A stretch of 64,000 nt of DNA from Cyanobium sp. ATX 6A2 (GTDB lineage Bacteria; Cyanobacteriota; Cyanobacteriia; PCC-6307; Cyanobiaceae): NCBI RefSeq assembly GCF_024346355.1, contig NZ_JAGQCU010000004.1, positions 62,001-126,000 of the forward strand. The letters are read 5' to 3'. The first letter of the stretch is position 1; each line of letters opens with the position of its first letter. Below are positions 1-11,069 of this stretch, one piece after another. The notes under the pieces are model-generated. The model did not search any database and was not told the origin of the DNA. It saw nothing but the letters and a program-made list of their open reading frames with translations. The position numbers and the translations under genes were made by a program.

Positions 1-1
1 C

Positions 2-1612
<1,611 letters not shown>

Positions 1613-2621
1613 CAGTCGCGCCGTCCGCCCGCTCTCGTTCACGTGGGCATGCCAGTGGCCCGGGGGCGTGATGAAGGCACCGCCGGCCTGCCAGTCGATG
1701 CGCTCGGGGTTGCGGATCCGCCCCTGCTCATCGAGGTCGCTGCCCACCAGGGTGTAGCAACCGGGATCGCAGTCGATGATCAGATCCAGGGCCACCGACT
1801 GGTGCCGGTGGGGTGGCTGTACGGCCCCCGGGGGCACGACACCGAGCATGGCCCAGAGGGTATGGGTCACGGTGCGGCTGGCGGGCAGGTCGGCATTGGC
1901 CAGCAGCACGGAGAGGCGATTGCTGTGGGCCGCGCTGGGGTCGGCCAGCAACTCCTGCAGGTTGGCCTCCAGCAGGGCGGCGGGGTAGTGGGTGGGTTCG
2001 AAGCGCGCTGTGGTGGCCTCCACCCCCAGGTGCTGCAGCAGGGGGCCGTCGTGCACCCAGTAGAGAACGCTGGTGCTGAGGGCCTCCAGGAGCGGCGCAT
2101 CGCCGCAGGGCAGGGCGATCAGGTCGCCCTGACTCCAGCTCAGCTCACGGCCGCTCCAGCGCAGGCTGCCGGAGCCCTCGAGCACATAGAAGAGTGAACT
2201 GGTGGCCTGGCAGGCGGCCTTGAGTCCCTCGCCGGCCAGGATGCGCAGGAAGTGGGCGGCCAGAGCCGGGCTGGTGGCGGGGCCCGGGCAGCCGAGTTCG
2301 GCGCTGAGGTCGAGCGGGATCACGGCGCTGGGGCCGCTGGCGTGCAGCTGGGGATCCCAGTGGCGGTAGCCGATCGGCTCGGTGAGGCCCCGGCGCACCG
2401 GGTTGGCGGCCTGGCGGTAGTCGTAGAGGCGGGCCTTGCACTGCCAGTCGGCGGTGCTGTCGGCGGTGCTGGGGGAGAGCGGGGCCTGGGTCATGGCGGA
2501 GGAGCCGGAGCGCGCCCGGTGCGGGATCGGGGTTTGCTGGATTGGTCTGGAACGCTATTGACCTGCAACCGCCGTCGGGGCGTTGCTGTCCTCGCTACCA
2601 ATGGCCGATTGGCTGCGGTGA

Positions 2622-2897
2622 TCAGCCGCCGGCCACGGCGGGCACGATCGACACCTCATCGCCGTCGCTGAGGCTGGTGGTCTCGTTGTCGAGGAAGCGG
2701 ATGTCCTCGCTGTTCACGTAGATGTTCAGGAAGCGGCGCAGTTTGCCGCTGTCATCGCAGAGGCGGGCGCGGATCCCTGGAAAGCGACCCTCCAGGGCCT
2801 CCACCAGGGCGGCCACGCTGCCGGCCTCCAGCTCCACGCTGGCTTCGTTGTTGGTGAATTTCTGCAGGGGGGTGGGAATCAGTACCTGAACGGCCAT
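2622..2897 (-). CDS. MoaD/ThiS-family sulfur carrier protein
   Basis: 91-residue ubiquitin-like protein ending in the di-glycine tail (PAVAGG) that is adenylated and thiocarboxylated in this family. Typical core strands are [14 protein letters not shown] and [16 protein letters not shown]. It lies 90 bases downstream of threonine synthase on the same strand; MoaD-like genes next to thrC are a recurring arrangement. No moeB or moaE lies nearby, so a role in molybdopterin synthesis is not indicated. A sulfur-delivery role in amino-acid metabolism is possible but inferred only from the neighbourhood. Confidence 0.88.
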   Translation of the reverse strand: MAVQVLIPTPLQKFTNNEASVELEAGSVAALVEALEGRFPGIRARLCDDSGKLRRFLNIYVNSEDIRFLDNETTSLSDGDEVSIVPAVAGG

Positions 2898-2960
2898 GGG
2901 GGCAGGTGGAGAGGCTTGGGGGAGTGGGGAGACTGGATCGCGTGGGTCGGCACCCAGGAC

Positions 2961-2998
2961 ATCAGGCGGTGTGATCAGGCGGTGTGATCAGGCAGTGG
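2961..2998. repeat. 13-bp tandem repeat across the thrC stop codon
   Basis: Three head-to-tail copies of ATCAGGCGGTGTG: 2961-2973, 2974-2986 (identical) and 2987-2998 (degenerate). The thrC stop codon (2988-2990) is in the third copy, so changes in copy number could move the end of the gene. Confidence 0.8.
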
Positions 2999-4280
2999 CG
3001 GCGGCGGCGTGCTTGGACTGGGCCTGATCCCAGGCCTGACGGAAGCTGTCGAGCTGGGCCTCGATCGTGTAGGGCTGGCCGATGGCATCGGCCACCGCCT
3101 CCGTCGTCTTGAGACCATTGCCGGTGATGTAGGCCACGGTGGTTTCCTCGGGGTCGATCTTGCCCTGCTCCACCAGCTTCTTGAGCACGGCAATGGTGGT
3201 GCCACCGGCGGTTTCGGTGAACACCCCCTCGGTTTCGGCCAGCAGCTTGATGCCCTCGATGATCTCGGTGTCGTTCACCGCGGCGATGGTGCCCTGGGTG
3301 GCGTTGGCGATGTCGATGGCGTAGGGCCCGTCGGCGGGATTACCGATGGCGATCGACTTGGCAATGGTGTTGGGCTTCACTGGGGTGATGAAGTCACGGC
3401 CCTCGGCGAAGGCCTGGGCGATCGGGCTGCAGCCCTCGGCCTGGGCGCCGCTGAAGCGCACCCGCTTCTCGTCCACAAGGCCCACCTTGATGAACTCATC
3501 GAAGCCCTTGCGGATCTTGGTGAACAGGGAGCCCGACGCCAGCGGCGCCACGATGTGGTCGGGCAGCTGCCAGCCCAGCTGTTCGATCACCTCATAGCCC
3601 AGGGTCTTGGAGCCCTCGGAGTAATAGGGGCGCAGGTTGATGTTCACGAACCCCCAGCCGTAGGTGTTGGCCACCTCTGAGCAGAGGCGGTTCACCTGGT
3701 CGTAGTTGCCCTTCACCGCCATCAAGGTGGGGTTGTAGACCAGGGTGCCCAGCACCTTGCCCAGCTCCAGGTCGGAGGGGATGAACACGCAGCACTCGAG
3801 GCCGGCGTGGGCGGCGATGGCGGCGGTGGAGTTGGCGAGGTTGCCGGTGGAGGCGCAGCTCACCGTGGTGAAGCCCAGCTCGCGGGCGCGGGTGAGCGCC
3901 ACACTCACCACCCGGTCTTTGAACGAGAGCGTCGGCATGTTGACGCCGTCGTTCTTGATGTAGAGGCTCTTGAGACCCAGGCGCCTGGCCAGGTTTCCGG
4001 CCTTGAGCAGGGGGGTGAAGCCGGTGCCCACGTCGATCGGATCGCCTTCGATCGGCAGAAACTCCCGGTAGCGCCAGATCGAGGCGGGGCCGGCCTCGAT
4101 CGTGGCGCGGCTCACGCGGCTCTTGATCGCCTCGTAGTCGTAGACCACCTCCAGCGGGCCGAAGCAGACGTCTTCACAGACGTGGCGGGCACCGGAGGCG
4201 TAGGGCTCACCGCACTCCTTGCAGCGCAGGCCGGTGAAGGTGGGGCCGGAGAGGGCGGAGCGGGACAGGGTGGCCGTCAC
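2988..4280 (-). CDS. thrC: Threonine synthase
   Basis: PLP enzyme converting O-phospho-L-homoserine to threonine. The 430-residue protein starts with an extra cysteine-rich segment (C20xxC23, C35, C39), as in long plant- and cyanobacteria-type threonine synthases. The PLP lysine is K121 in PTLSFKDRV; the phosphate-binding segment CASTGNLANSTAA and the late AYITGNGLKT motif are present. ATG start. It is followed on the same strand by the MoaD-like gene. Confidence 0.95.
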   Translation of the reverse strand: MTATLSRSALSGPTFTGLRCKECGEPYASGARHVCEDVCFGPLEVVYDYEAIKSRVSRATIEAGPASIWRYREFLPIEGDPIDVGTGFTPLLKAGNLARRLGLKSLYIKNDGVNMPTLSFKDRVVSVALTRARELGFTTVSCASTGNLANSTAAIAAHAGLECCVFIPSDLELGKVLGTLVYNPTLMAVKGNYDQVNRLCSEVANTYGWGFVNINLRPYYSEGSKTLGYEVIEQLGWQLPDHIVAPLASGSLFTKIRKGFDEFIKVGLVDEKRVRFSGAQAEGCSPIAQAFAEGRDFITPVKPNTIAKSIAIGNPADGPYAIDIANATQGTIAAVNDTEIIEGIKLLAETEGVFTETAGGTTIAVLKKLVEQGKIDPEETTVAYITGNGLKTTEAVADAIGQPYTIEAQLDSFRQAWDQAQSKHAAAATA

Positions 4281-4418
4281 GAAAAACCCAGGCGAGATGC
4301 AGCACGTTAACAGCGCTGAGCAGGTCTGCCGTTAAAAGCCGAGCTGCAGGGTCGGGCTTTGCATGGGGTCGCTCCGGGCCCTGGCCCTGCTTAAGGTCGG
4401 TGGGTGAGGACTGCACCG

Positions 4419-7259
4419 ATGCGGCGGCAACTGCGGCGCCTTCCGATGCCGTTGCTGGCGGCCGCCGTTCTCCTGGTGCTGGCCGCCGGCCTGGTGGCGG
4501 GTGCCCGCGGCTGGATGGAGTGGCAGTGGTTCGCTCAGTTCGGCTGGGGGGCGGTGCAGCTGCGCCGCTGGCTGCTCCAGGGCCTGGGGCTGGTTCTGGG
4601 CCTTGGCCTGGGGCTGGCTCTGCAGCGCTGGCTGGGCTGTCTGTGGGGCCGCCCCGTGGATCGGCCCGGTGAGCGCCCCCGCTTCGCCCTGACCCCGGCG
4701 CCCTATCTCCTGGTATTGGGCGTGCTGGCATTCGCCCAGTTGCTGTCGCTGCTGCTGCTGCTGAGGCTGGCCCAGCGGCTGCTGCTCAATCCCTTCGATC
4801 CGCGCCGGCTGCACGGCCTGGTGGCGTTGGCGGATCTGCCCTGGCTGCCGCTGCTGGTGCTGGCGGTGCCGTTGCTGATCGCCATGCTGCGCTGGCCGCT
4901 GCGCCTGCCGCGGCTGCTGGCGGCCCTGGCCAGCGGGGCCGCCGCCGTGGCCCTGGCCCGGGGCTGGGGGCTCTGGAGCCTGGCCCTGCTCGCTCCCGAC
5001 AGTGGCCTGAGCGAGCCCATCCTCGCCGCCGATGTGAGTTTCGCCCTGGCGCGCTTTCCCGCCCTGGCCTTCGCTCTCACCCTGGCCCTGGCCCTGGGCA
5101 CCGCCCACACCGCCGCAGGCCTCTGGGGCCTGATGGCGCGCCCCCCCCAGCTCAGTGATGGACGCTTCGCCGGCTTCAGCGCGGCCCAGCTGCGCGCCCT
5201 GCGTCATCCCTGGGGCCTGTTTGCCCTCGGCCTGGCCGGCGGCTTCTGGCTCGGCCGCCACCAGCTGCTGCTGAGCACGCTGGGCAGCGTGCCCGGCGCG
5301 GGCTGGGTGGATGTGCACGTGTCGCTGCCGCTGCGCACCGCCGCCGCGCTGCTGGCGTTCAGCACCGGGGTGCTGCTGCTGTTGCCCCTGCCCCGGCGCG
5401 GCTGGCGCAGCCGCACCTTTGCGGCCAGTGGCGTGCTGTTGCTGCTGGTGCTGGCGCTGGAGGCGCTGCTGCTGCCCACCCTGCAGATGCTGGTGGTGAA
5501 CCCTCGCGAGCTGGAGCGCGAAACCCCTTATCTGGCCCGCTCCATCGAGGCCACCCGGGCGGCCTTTCAGCTCGATCGCATCAACACCCGCAACGTCAAT
5601 CCCAACGACCGCATCACCCGCGCCGACCTGGAGAAGAGCGACGCCACGATCCGCAACATCCGCCTCTGGGACAGCCAACCGCTGCTGGCCACGAACCGTC
5701 AGCTGCAGCAGCTGCGGGTGTTCTACCGCTTCTCCGAGCCCACGGTTGACCGCTATGCGATCGCCTCCGGCGATGGCCCACCCCAGCAGCAGCAGGTGAT
5801 CATCACCGCCCGGGAGGTGGACAGCTCAGGCCTGCAGGCGGCGGCCCGCACCTGGCTGAATCGCCACCTGGTGTTCACCCACGGCCAGGGCTTCACCGTG
5901 ACCCCGGTGAACACCAGTACCCCCGACGGCCTGCCGGAGTTCTTCATCAGCGATCTGGGCGCCAACAGTCGCATCAACGGCAGCCCCGACCTGAACATCA
6001 GCCGGGAGCAGGTGAAGGCGGCGATTCCGGTGGGTGACCCCAGCCTCTACTTCGGCACCCTGCCCGGTTCCTACGCCCTGGCCCCCACCCAGGTGCGGGA
6101 ATTCAACTATCCGGAGGGGGACGAGAACGTCTACACCCACTACAGCGGCAGGGCCGGCGTGCCGTTGCCCAGTGCTGCGGCCCGCCTGGCGGCGGCGCTC
6201 TACCTCCGGGAGCCGCGGCTGCTGGTGAATGGTGCCCTCACCAGCGACACCCGCCTGCTGCTGCGCCGGGAGGTACGGGAGCGGGTGCGTCGGCTGGTGC
6301 CCTTCGTGGCCTTCGAGGCCGAGCCCTATCTGACGTCGGTGAGTCTGGGGGACGATGCCGGACCCTTCCGGGCCGGGCAGCACCAGTTCTGGATCGTGGA
6401 CGGGTTCACGATCAGCCGCACCTACCCCTACAGCGCCCCGGTGCCGGGCCGCCCGGATGTGCGCTACCTGCGCAATTCCGTGAAGGCCGTGGTGGATGCC
6501 TACGAGGGCCGCGTGGCCCTCTATGTGGCCGAACCCGATGACCCCCTGATCGCCGGCTGGCAGCGGTTGTTCCCGGAATTGTTCCAACCCCTGGAGGCGA
6601 TGCCGCCGGCGCTGCAGGCCCACATCCGCTACCCGATTCCCCAGTTCGAGCTGCAGACCACCCAGCTGCTCCGCTACCACGTGACCGATCCGGCCGTGTT
6701 CTACAGCGGCGACGACGTTTGGCAGGTCCCCAAGGAGATCTACGGGGCCGAGCTTGTGCCGATGGATTCGTATCACATCAGCGGCCAGCTGGCGCCGGAC
6801 CTACCGCCGGAGTTCCTGCTGCTGCAGCCCCTCACCCCCCTGGCCCGGCCCAACCTGGTGGCCTGGCTGGCGGCCCGCAGCGACGGCGCCAACTACGGCA
6901 AGCTCGAGGTGCTGCGCTTCCCCAGCCAGACCCCGATCCTGGGCCCTGAGCAGATCACGGCCCTGATCAACCAGAATCCCACGATCAGCCAGCAGTTCGG
7001 GCTCTGGAGCCGTTCCGGCGCCGAGGTGGTGCAGGGCAACCTGCTGGTGATGCCGGTGGGCGAGGCGCTGCTCTACGTGGAGCCGGTGTATCTCAAGGCC
7101 CGCCAGGGCGGCCTGCCCACGCTCACGCGGGTGGTGGTGAGCGATGGCACCCGCATCGCCATGGAGGCCACCCTGGCCCAGGCGATCGACGCCCTGCTCG
7201 ACCCGCAGCGCTCGATCCAAGCCACCGAAGCCCTGCTGGCCCCGGTGGAGGCACCCTGA
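4419..7259 (+). CDS. UPF0182 family large membrane protein
   Basis: Protein of about 946 residues. Roughly the first 350 residues form a series of hydrophobic helices rich in Leu/Ala; the rest is a large soluble domain with recognisable family blocks (REFNYPEGDENVYTHY, FWIVDGFTISRTYPYS, NSVKAVVDAYEG, FPELFQPLEAMPP, LVMPVGEALLYVEPVYL). Function is unknown for the family; the soluble part is probably outside the cytoplasmic membrane. I chose ATG 4419 because GAGG sits 8 bases before it; an in-frame GTG at 4404 overlaps that Shine-Dalgarno. Divergent from thrC. Confidence 0.9.
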   Translation: MRRQLRRLPMPLLAAAVLLVLAAGLVAGARGWMEWQWFAQFGWGAVQLRRWLLQGLGLVLGLGLGLALQRWLGCLWGRPVDRPGERPRFALTPAPYLLVLGVLAFAQLLSLLLLLRLAQRLLLNPFDPRRLHGLVALADLPWLPLLVLAVPLLIAMLRWPLRLPRLLAALASGAAAVALARGWGLWSLALLAPDSGLSEPILAADVSFALARFPALAFALTLALALGTAHTAAGLWGLMARPPQLSDGRFAGFSAAQLRALRHPWGLFALGLAGGFWLGRHQLLLSTLGSVPGAGWVDVHVSLPLRTAAALLAFSTGVLLLLPLPRRGWRSRTFAASGVLLLLVLALEALLLPTLQMLVVNPRELERETPYLARSIEATRAAFQLDRINTRNVNPNDRITRADLEKSDATIRNIRLWDSQPLLATNRQLQQLRVFYRFSEPTVDRYAIASGDGPPQQQQVIITAREVDSSGLQAAARTWLNRHLVFTHGQGFTVTPVNTSTPDGLPEFFISDLGANSRINGSPDLNISREQVKAAIPVGDPSLYFGTLPGSYALAPTQVREFNYPEGDENVYTHYSGRAGVPLPSAAARLAAALYLREPRLLVNGALTSDTRLLLRREVRERVRRLVPFVAFEAEPYLTSVSLGDDAGPFRAGQHQFWIVDGFTISRTYPYSAPVPGRPDVRYLRNSVKAVVDAYEGRVALYVAEPDDPLIAGWQRLFPELFQPLEAMPPALQAHIRYPIPQFELQTTQLLRYHVTDPAVFYSGDDVWQVPKEIYGAELVPMDSYHISGQLAPDLPPEFLLLQPLTPLARPNLVAWLAARSDGANYGKLEVLRFPSQTPILGPEQITALINQNPTISQQFGLWSRSGAEVVQGNLLVMPVGEALLYVEPVYLKARQGGLPTLTRVVVSDGTRIAMEATLAQAIDALLDPQRSIQATEALLAPVEAP

Positions 7260-7268
7260 GGGCCACAG

Positions 7269-7291
7269 AAAAGGGGGGCTGATGCCCCCCC
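7269..7291 (-). terminator. Rho-independent terminator of fbaA
   Basis: A perfect 7-bp stem (GGGGGGC at 7273-7279 with GCCCCCC at 7284-7290) and a 4-base loop. Read on the minus strand it is followed by TTTT. It lies 44 bases beyond the fbaA stop. There is no T-run on the plus side, so it mainly serves the minus-strand gene. Confidence 0.75.
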
Positions 7292-7334
7292 TGATGAAAC
7301 CGGTCTGGCTCGAAACCAGCGTGGCGGTGGCGGA

Positions 7335-8408
7335 TCAGGCGGCCACGGCGGTCTTGGGGTCGAGTTCGCCCTTGGCGTAGAGACCGGCGTAGTAGTTGAT
7401 GTCGCGCTGCTTGATCTTGCTGGCGTTGCCGGCGCACCAGAACTGCTGGTAACGATCCAGGCACACCTGCTTCATGTAGGCCCGGGCGGGCTTGTTGAAG
7501 TGGCGGGGATCGAAGTTGGCGGGATCCTTGAAGGCTGCTTCCCGCACGGCGGCGGTGAAGGCCAGGCGGTTGTCGGTGTCGATGTTCACCTTGCGCACGC
7601 CGTTGCGGATGCCTTCCTGGATCTCCTCCACGGGCACGCCGTAGGTCTCGGGGATGGCACCGCCGAACTTGTTGATCATGTCCAGCCACTCCTGGGGCAC
7701 CGAGGAGGAACCGTGCATCACCAGGTGGGTGTTGGGGATGGCCTTGTGGATCTCGGCGATGCGGCTGATCGCCAGCACCTCACCGGTGGGCTTGCGGGTG
7801 AACTTGTAGGCGCCGTGGCTGGTGCCGATGGCGATCGCCAGGGCATCCACCTTGGTTTTGGCCACGAAGTCGGCGGCCTCGGCGGGATCGGTAAGCAGCT
7901 GGCTGTGGTCGAGCTTGCCCTCGAAACCATGGCCGTCCTCGGCCTCACCCATGCCGGTTTCCAGGGAGCCCAGGCAGCCCAGCTCACCTTCCACGCTCAC
8001 GCCGATGGCGTGGGCCACGTCCACCACTTCCTTGGTGACGGCCACGTTGTACTCGTAGCTGGCGGGGCTCTTGGCGTCGGCCATCAGGGAGCCGTCCATC
8101 ATCACCGAGGTGAAGCCGTTGGCGGCGGCACCGAAGCAGGTGGCGGGGCTGTTGCCGTGGTCCTGGTGCATCACCACCGGGATATCGGGATAGGTTTCCA
8201 CGGCGGCCAGGATCAGGTGGCGCAGGAAGTTCTCGCCGGCGTACTGGCGAGCGCCCCGGGAGGCCTGCAGAATCACCGGAGAGTCGGTTTCGTGGGCCGC
8301 CTCCATGATCGACTGCACCTGCTCCAGGTTGTTGACGTTGAAGGCAGGGATGCCATAGCCGTTTTCGGCGGCGTGATCCAGCAGCAGCCGAAGCGGAACG
8401 AGCGCCAT
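7335..8408 (-). CDS. fbaA: Class II fructose-1,6-bisphosphate aldolase
   Basis: Zinc aldolase of glycolysis, gluconeogenesis and the Calvin cycle (it can also make sedoheptulose bisphosphate). The 357 residues include [10 protein letters not shown] (zinc histidines), SVMMDGSL, the [13 protein letters not shown] block, [13 protein letters not shown] (third zinc His) and [14 protein letters not shown] (phosphate binding). The CbbA/long-type end [17 protein letters not shown] is present. The ATG at 8408 is preceded on its strand by AGAGAGG, a good Shine-Dalgarno. A terminator hairpin follows. Confidence 0.95.
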   Translation of the reverse strand: MALVPLRLLLDHAAENGYGIPAFNVNNLEQVQSIMEAAHETDSPVILQASRGARQYAGENFLRHLILAAVETYPDIPVVMHQDHGNSPATCFGAAANGFTSVMMDGSLMADAKSPASYEYNVAVTKEVVDVAHAIGVSVEGELGCLGSLETGMGEAEDGHGFEGKLDHSQLLTDPAEAADFVAKTKVDALAIAIGTSHGAYKFTRKPTGEVLAISRIAEIHKAIPNTHLVMHGSSSVPQEWLDMINKFGGAIPETYGVPVEEIQEGIRNGVRKVNIDTDNRLAFTAAVREAAFKDPANFDPRHFNKPARAYMKQVCLDRYQQFWCAGNASKIKQRDINYYAGLYAKGELDPKTAVAA

Positions 8409-8479
8409 GAGAAACCTCTCTGATCTGGAATTTGAACTGGGGGGGACTCTAGGTGATGCCTAACGAAACAATCTGTCCG

Positions 8480-8530
8480 CTGCTGCCCGCTGCTGCCCGC
8501 ATTGACGCGCCGTCTACCCGCATTGACGCG
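8480..8530. repeat. Short direct repeats upstream of fbaA
   Basis: CTGCTGCCCG occurs at 8480-8489 and 8490-8499, and CCCGCATTGACGCG at 8496-8509 and 8517-8530. The second copy lies in the last codons of the Gfo/Idh gene. They fill most of the 105-base gap between that gene and fbaA. Confidence 0.6.
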
Positions 8531-9602
8531 ACCAGTCACAGCAGCGCTGGCTGGCCACCCCTTCACTGAGCCCCGGCACCATCGGCCGGCCCTGGCGCAC
8601 CGCCTCGCTCCACCAGCCGTGCAGCCGCTCCACCGGGGCGATGCGGCCGTCCTCCCAGGTGCGCGAAAAGGCCCAGTGGGGTTCGGGTTCCAGCCGCCGC
8701 AGCGGCTCATTGCCGCGGGCCAGCCAGAGGTTGAAGCCGTGCACGTAGTCGGCCTGGTTGTCGGAGCCCAGCACGGCGCTGCCGTCGCGGCCGTAGATCT
8801 CCAGCCAGCAGCCTCGCCCCCGCCGCGTCACCGAGGCCAGGTTCACCTGGGCCGGCAGCGGCCGGCCTGAAGCGCCCTCGAGCGTGAGCTGCACCAGGGC
8901 GATGTCCTCGGCGTCCACCGGTCCCAGGCGGCCGCTGCCATCTGGCAACGGCCGCTCGCCGATGGCGGTGCTCAGCTGGGCGTGCAGCTCATGGGTGGGT
9001 CCCACCAGCCAGTGCAGCATGTCGAAGGCGTGGGTGCCGAGGGCACCGAGCACGCCGCCACCGGCCGCGGCCTGGGAGTACCAGCTCCAGGGGCGGGAGG
9101 CGTCGGCGCGGCTGCCCATCAGCCAGTCGAGCTTCACCAGCACCAGCTCCCCCAGCGCACCGCCGGCCAGGAGCGCCTGCAGCTGCATGAACAGCGGCAC
9201 TGCCCGGTATTCGAAATCCACCGCCACTGTGAGGCCGCGGGCCATCGCCAGCCGTTGCAGCTCCTCGGCCTGTTCGGCATGGAGAGCCACCGGTTTCTCC
9301 AGCAGCAGATGCTTGCCTGCCTCCAGGGCGCGGAGGGCCAGCTCGTGGCGCGGTTCGGGGGGGGTGGCGATCACCACCGCCTCCACCGCCGGATCGCCCA
9401 GCAGAGCGTCGAAATCACTGTGGCCGGGCAGACCCGCCTGCCGGCAGGCGGCCTCGAGGCGCTCGGGGCGGGGGTGCCAGAGGGCCACCGGTTCGGTGCC
9501 GCTGCAGGCCCGCAGGGCCGGCAGATGCACTGTTTCGCCGAAGCCCAGGCCGGCGATCGCCACCTTCAGGGGCTTGCCGCTGAGGCCGGTGCTGCTGGAC
9601 AT
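8514..9602 (-). CDS. Gfo/Idh/MocA family NAD(P)-dependent oxidoreductase
   Basis: 362-residue dehydrogenase with an N-terminal Rossmann domain (VAIAGLGFGETVHLPALRA), the family signature VVIATPPEPRHELALRALEAGKHLLLEKP with the catalytic-loop EKP, and a C-terminal alpha/beta domain containing GGGVLGALGTHAFDMLHWL. Sugar or cyclitol oxidation is the family theme; the substrate cannot be read from the sequence. The end (QRCCDWSRQCG) is partly made of a short repeat. Confidence 0.88.
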   Translation of the reverse strand: MSSSTGLSGKPLKVAIAGLGFGETVHLPALRACSGTEPVALWHPRPERLEAACRQAGLPGHSDFDALLGDPAVEAVVIATPPEPRHELALRALEAGKHLLLEKPVALHAEQAEELQRLAMARGLTVAVDFEYRAVPLFMQLQALLAGGALGELVLVKLDWLMGSRADASRPWSWYSQAAAGGGVLGALGTHAFDMLHWLVGPTHELHAQLSTAIGERPLPDGSGRLGPVDAEDIALVQLTLEGASGRPLPAQVNLASVTRRGRGCWLEIYGRDGSAVLGSDNQADYVHGFNLWLARGNEPLRRLEPEPHWAFSRTWEDGRIAPVERLHGWWSEAVRQGRPMVPGLSEGVASQRCCDWSRQCG

Positions 9603-9619
9603 GGACCGCCGGGCAGGGT

Positions 9620-10105
9620 TCAGCCAGCCTGCAACAGCGGCGTCGCCGCCTCACAGCTCTCACGGATCACGGCCACCAGCAGGGCGTCGCCTTCGGCGGG
9701 CTGCCATTCGGAGCGGAAGCGGGGAACGCCGTTCACCGACGTGTCGCGGTACAGGTTCTGGCCACAGTCGATCTCCATCACGTAGAGATCGCCCAGCCGG
9801 GGGCGCTCCTCCTCGTCGCCGGCGGCGGGCTGGAAACGGCTGAGCACGCTGAGGTTGCCGCCACGGCTGAGGCGCAGGCTGCCGGCATCCCACCACTGGC
9901 GGCCCTCCGCGCTGGCGGGAACTTCGTGCCAGTCCACCGGGGCGGCCAGCACGGCCGTTGCGCCGGGGGGGGCGGCGCTGATCGGAGCCAGCAGCACCGC
10001 CACGGCCAGGGCCAGGCCCAGCAGCCAGCGCAGGGGCTGGAGCCACGGGGGCTGAGCTCTGGAGGCGGGCATCACGGACGTGGGCATCGCGGTGGCTGGA
10101 GGCAT
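9620..10105 (-). CDS. Secreted protein of unknown function
   Basis: About 161 residues with an N-terminal hydrophobic segment (WLLGLALAVAVLLAPISAA) ending in a plausible signal-peptidase site, then a compact domain: DWHEVPASAEGRQWWDAG, LSVLSRF, LYVMEIDCGQNLYRD and an AVIRESCEAA tail. The W..D..S pattern with VMEIDC resembles surface-adhesin-E/CNP1-like domains, but that is a weak resemblance. It follows accD by 13 bases on the same strand. Other in-frame ATGs at 10087 and 10072 are possible starts. Confidence 0.7.
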   Translation of the reverse strand: MPPATAMPTSVMPASRAQPPWLQPLRWLLGLALAVAVLLAPISAAPPGATAVLAAPVDWHEVPASAEGRQWWDAGSLRLSRGGNLSVLSRFQPAAGDEEERPRLGDLYVMEIDCGQNLYRDTSVNGVPRFRSEWQPAEGDALLVAVIRESCEAATPLLQAG

Positions 10106-10118
10106 GGGGGCGAGGCGA

Positions 10119-10994
10119 TCAGGCCGGCACTGTTGCGGGATAGCCGTGGATGCGCAGCAGGCTGGCCAGGGTGGCCCGCAGCTTGGTGCGATCCACAATC
10201 ACGTCCACGAAGCCGTGGTCGCGCAGGTATTCGGCGGTTTGGAAGCCCTCGGGCAGCTTCTCGCGCAGCGTCTGCTCGATCACCCGGCGGCCGGCGAAGC
10301 CGATCAGGGCCTTGGGCTCCGCCAGGATCAGGTCGCCGAGCATGGCGAAGCTGGCTGTGACGCCACCGGTGGTGGGGTGGGTGAGCAGGGGGATGTAGAG
10401 CAGTTCGGCCTGGCGGTGCCGCTGCAGCGCCCCGGAAATCTTGGCCATCTGCATCAGGCTCAGCATCCCTTCCTGCATGCGGGCGCCGCCGGAGGCGCAG
10501 ACGATCAGCACCGGCATGCGCAGAGCGGTGGCCTGCTCGATCAGCCGGGTGAGCTTTTCGCCCACCACCGAGCCCATCGAGCCGCCCATGAAGCGGAAGT
10601 CCATCACCCCCAGGGCCAGGGGCAGGTCGCTGCTGCGGCACAGGCCGGTGACCACCGCGTCACGCAGGCCGGTGCTGTGCTGGCTGTCGCGGATGCGGTC
10701 GGCGTAGGTGCGACGGTCCTTGAAGGCCAGCGGGTCAGTGGGGGCCAGATCGGTATCGAGGGCCTCGAAGCTGCCGGGGTCGGCGATCAGCCGGATGCGC
10801 TCTTCGCTGTTGATCCGGTGGTGGTAGCCACAGCCCTTGCAGACGCTGGCGTTGGCCACCAGATCTTTGCGATACACCACCAAGCCGCAATCGGGGCACT
10901 TGCTCCACAGCCCGCCGCCCTCCTCCGAATCCTGGGGGTTGCGCACGGCAGGCGCATTCTTGCGGCGGTCGGCGAACCAGTCGAACAGCGACAT
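10119..10994 (-). CDS. accD: Acetyl-CoA carboxylase carboxyltransferase subunit beta
   Basis: Zinc-containing carboxyltransferase beta subunit that, with AccA, transfers carboxyl from biotin to acetyl-CoA to give malonyl-CoA. The 291 residues begin [12 protein letters not shown], then a four-cysteine zinc ribbon (C33, C36, C52, C55). Acetyl-CoA and biotin-carboxyl binding blocks [25 protein letters not shown] and [16 protein letters not shown] are present. The longer frame to 11036 lacks conserved sequence, so ATG 10994 is the start. Confidence 0.96.
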   Translation of the reverse strand: MSLFDWFADRRKNAPAVRNPQDSEEGGGLWSKCPDCGLVVYRKDLVANASVCKGCGYHHRINSEERIRLIADPGSFEALDTDLAPTDPLAFKDRRTYADRIRDSQHSTGLRDAVVTGLCRSSDLPLALGVMDFRFMGGSMGSVVGEKLTRLIEQATALRMPVLIVCASGGARMQEGMLSLMQMAKISGALQRHRQAELLYIPLLTHPTTGGVTASFAMLGDLILAEPKALIGFAGRRVIEQTLREKLPEGFQTAEYLRDHGFVDVIVDRTKLRATLASLLRIHGYPATVPA

Positions 10995-11069
10995 GCGTAG
11001 GGCGACGCCGGGGTGGCGGGCAGCGGATCGCTCCATTAAAGGTGTGGGCGGGGGAGCGGGCTGGTGGCT

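Noticed and set aside
4332-5678. Long minus-strand ORF (448 codons) opposite the UPF0182 gene.
   Set aside because: Very Gln/Gly/Ala-rich translation, typical of the antisense of GC-rich coding sequence; the plus-strand frame has conserved family blocks.
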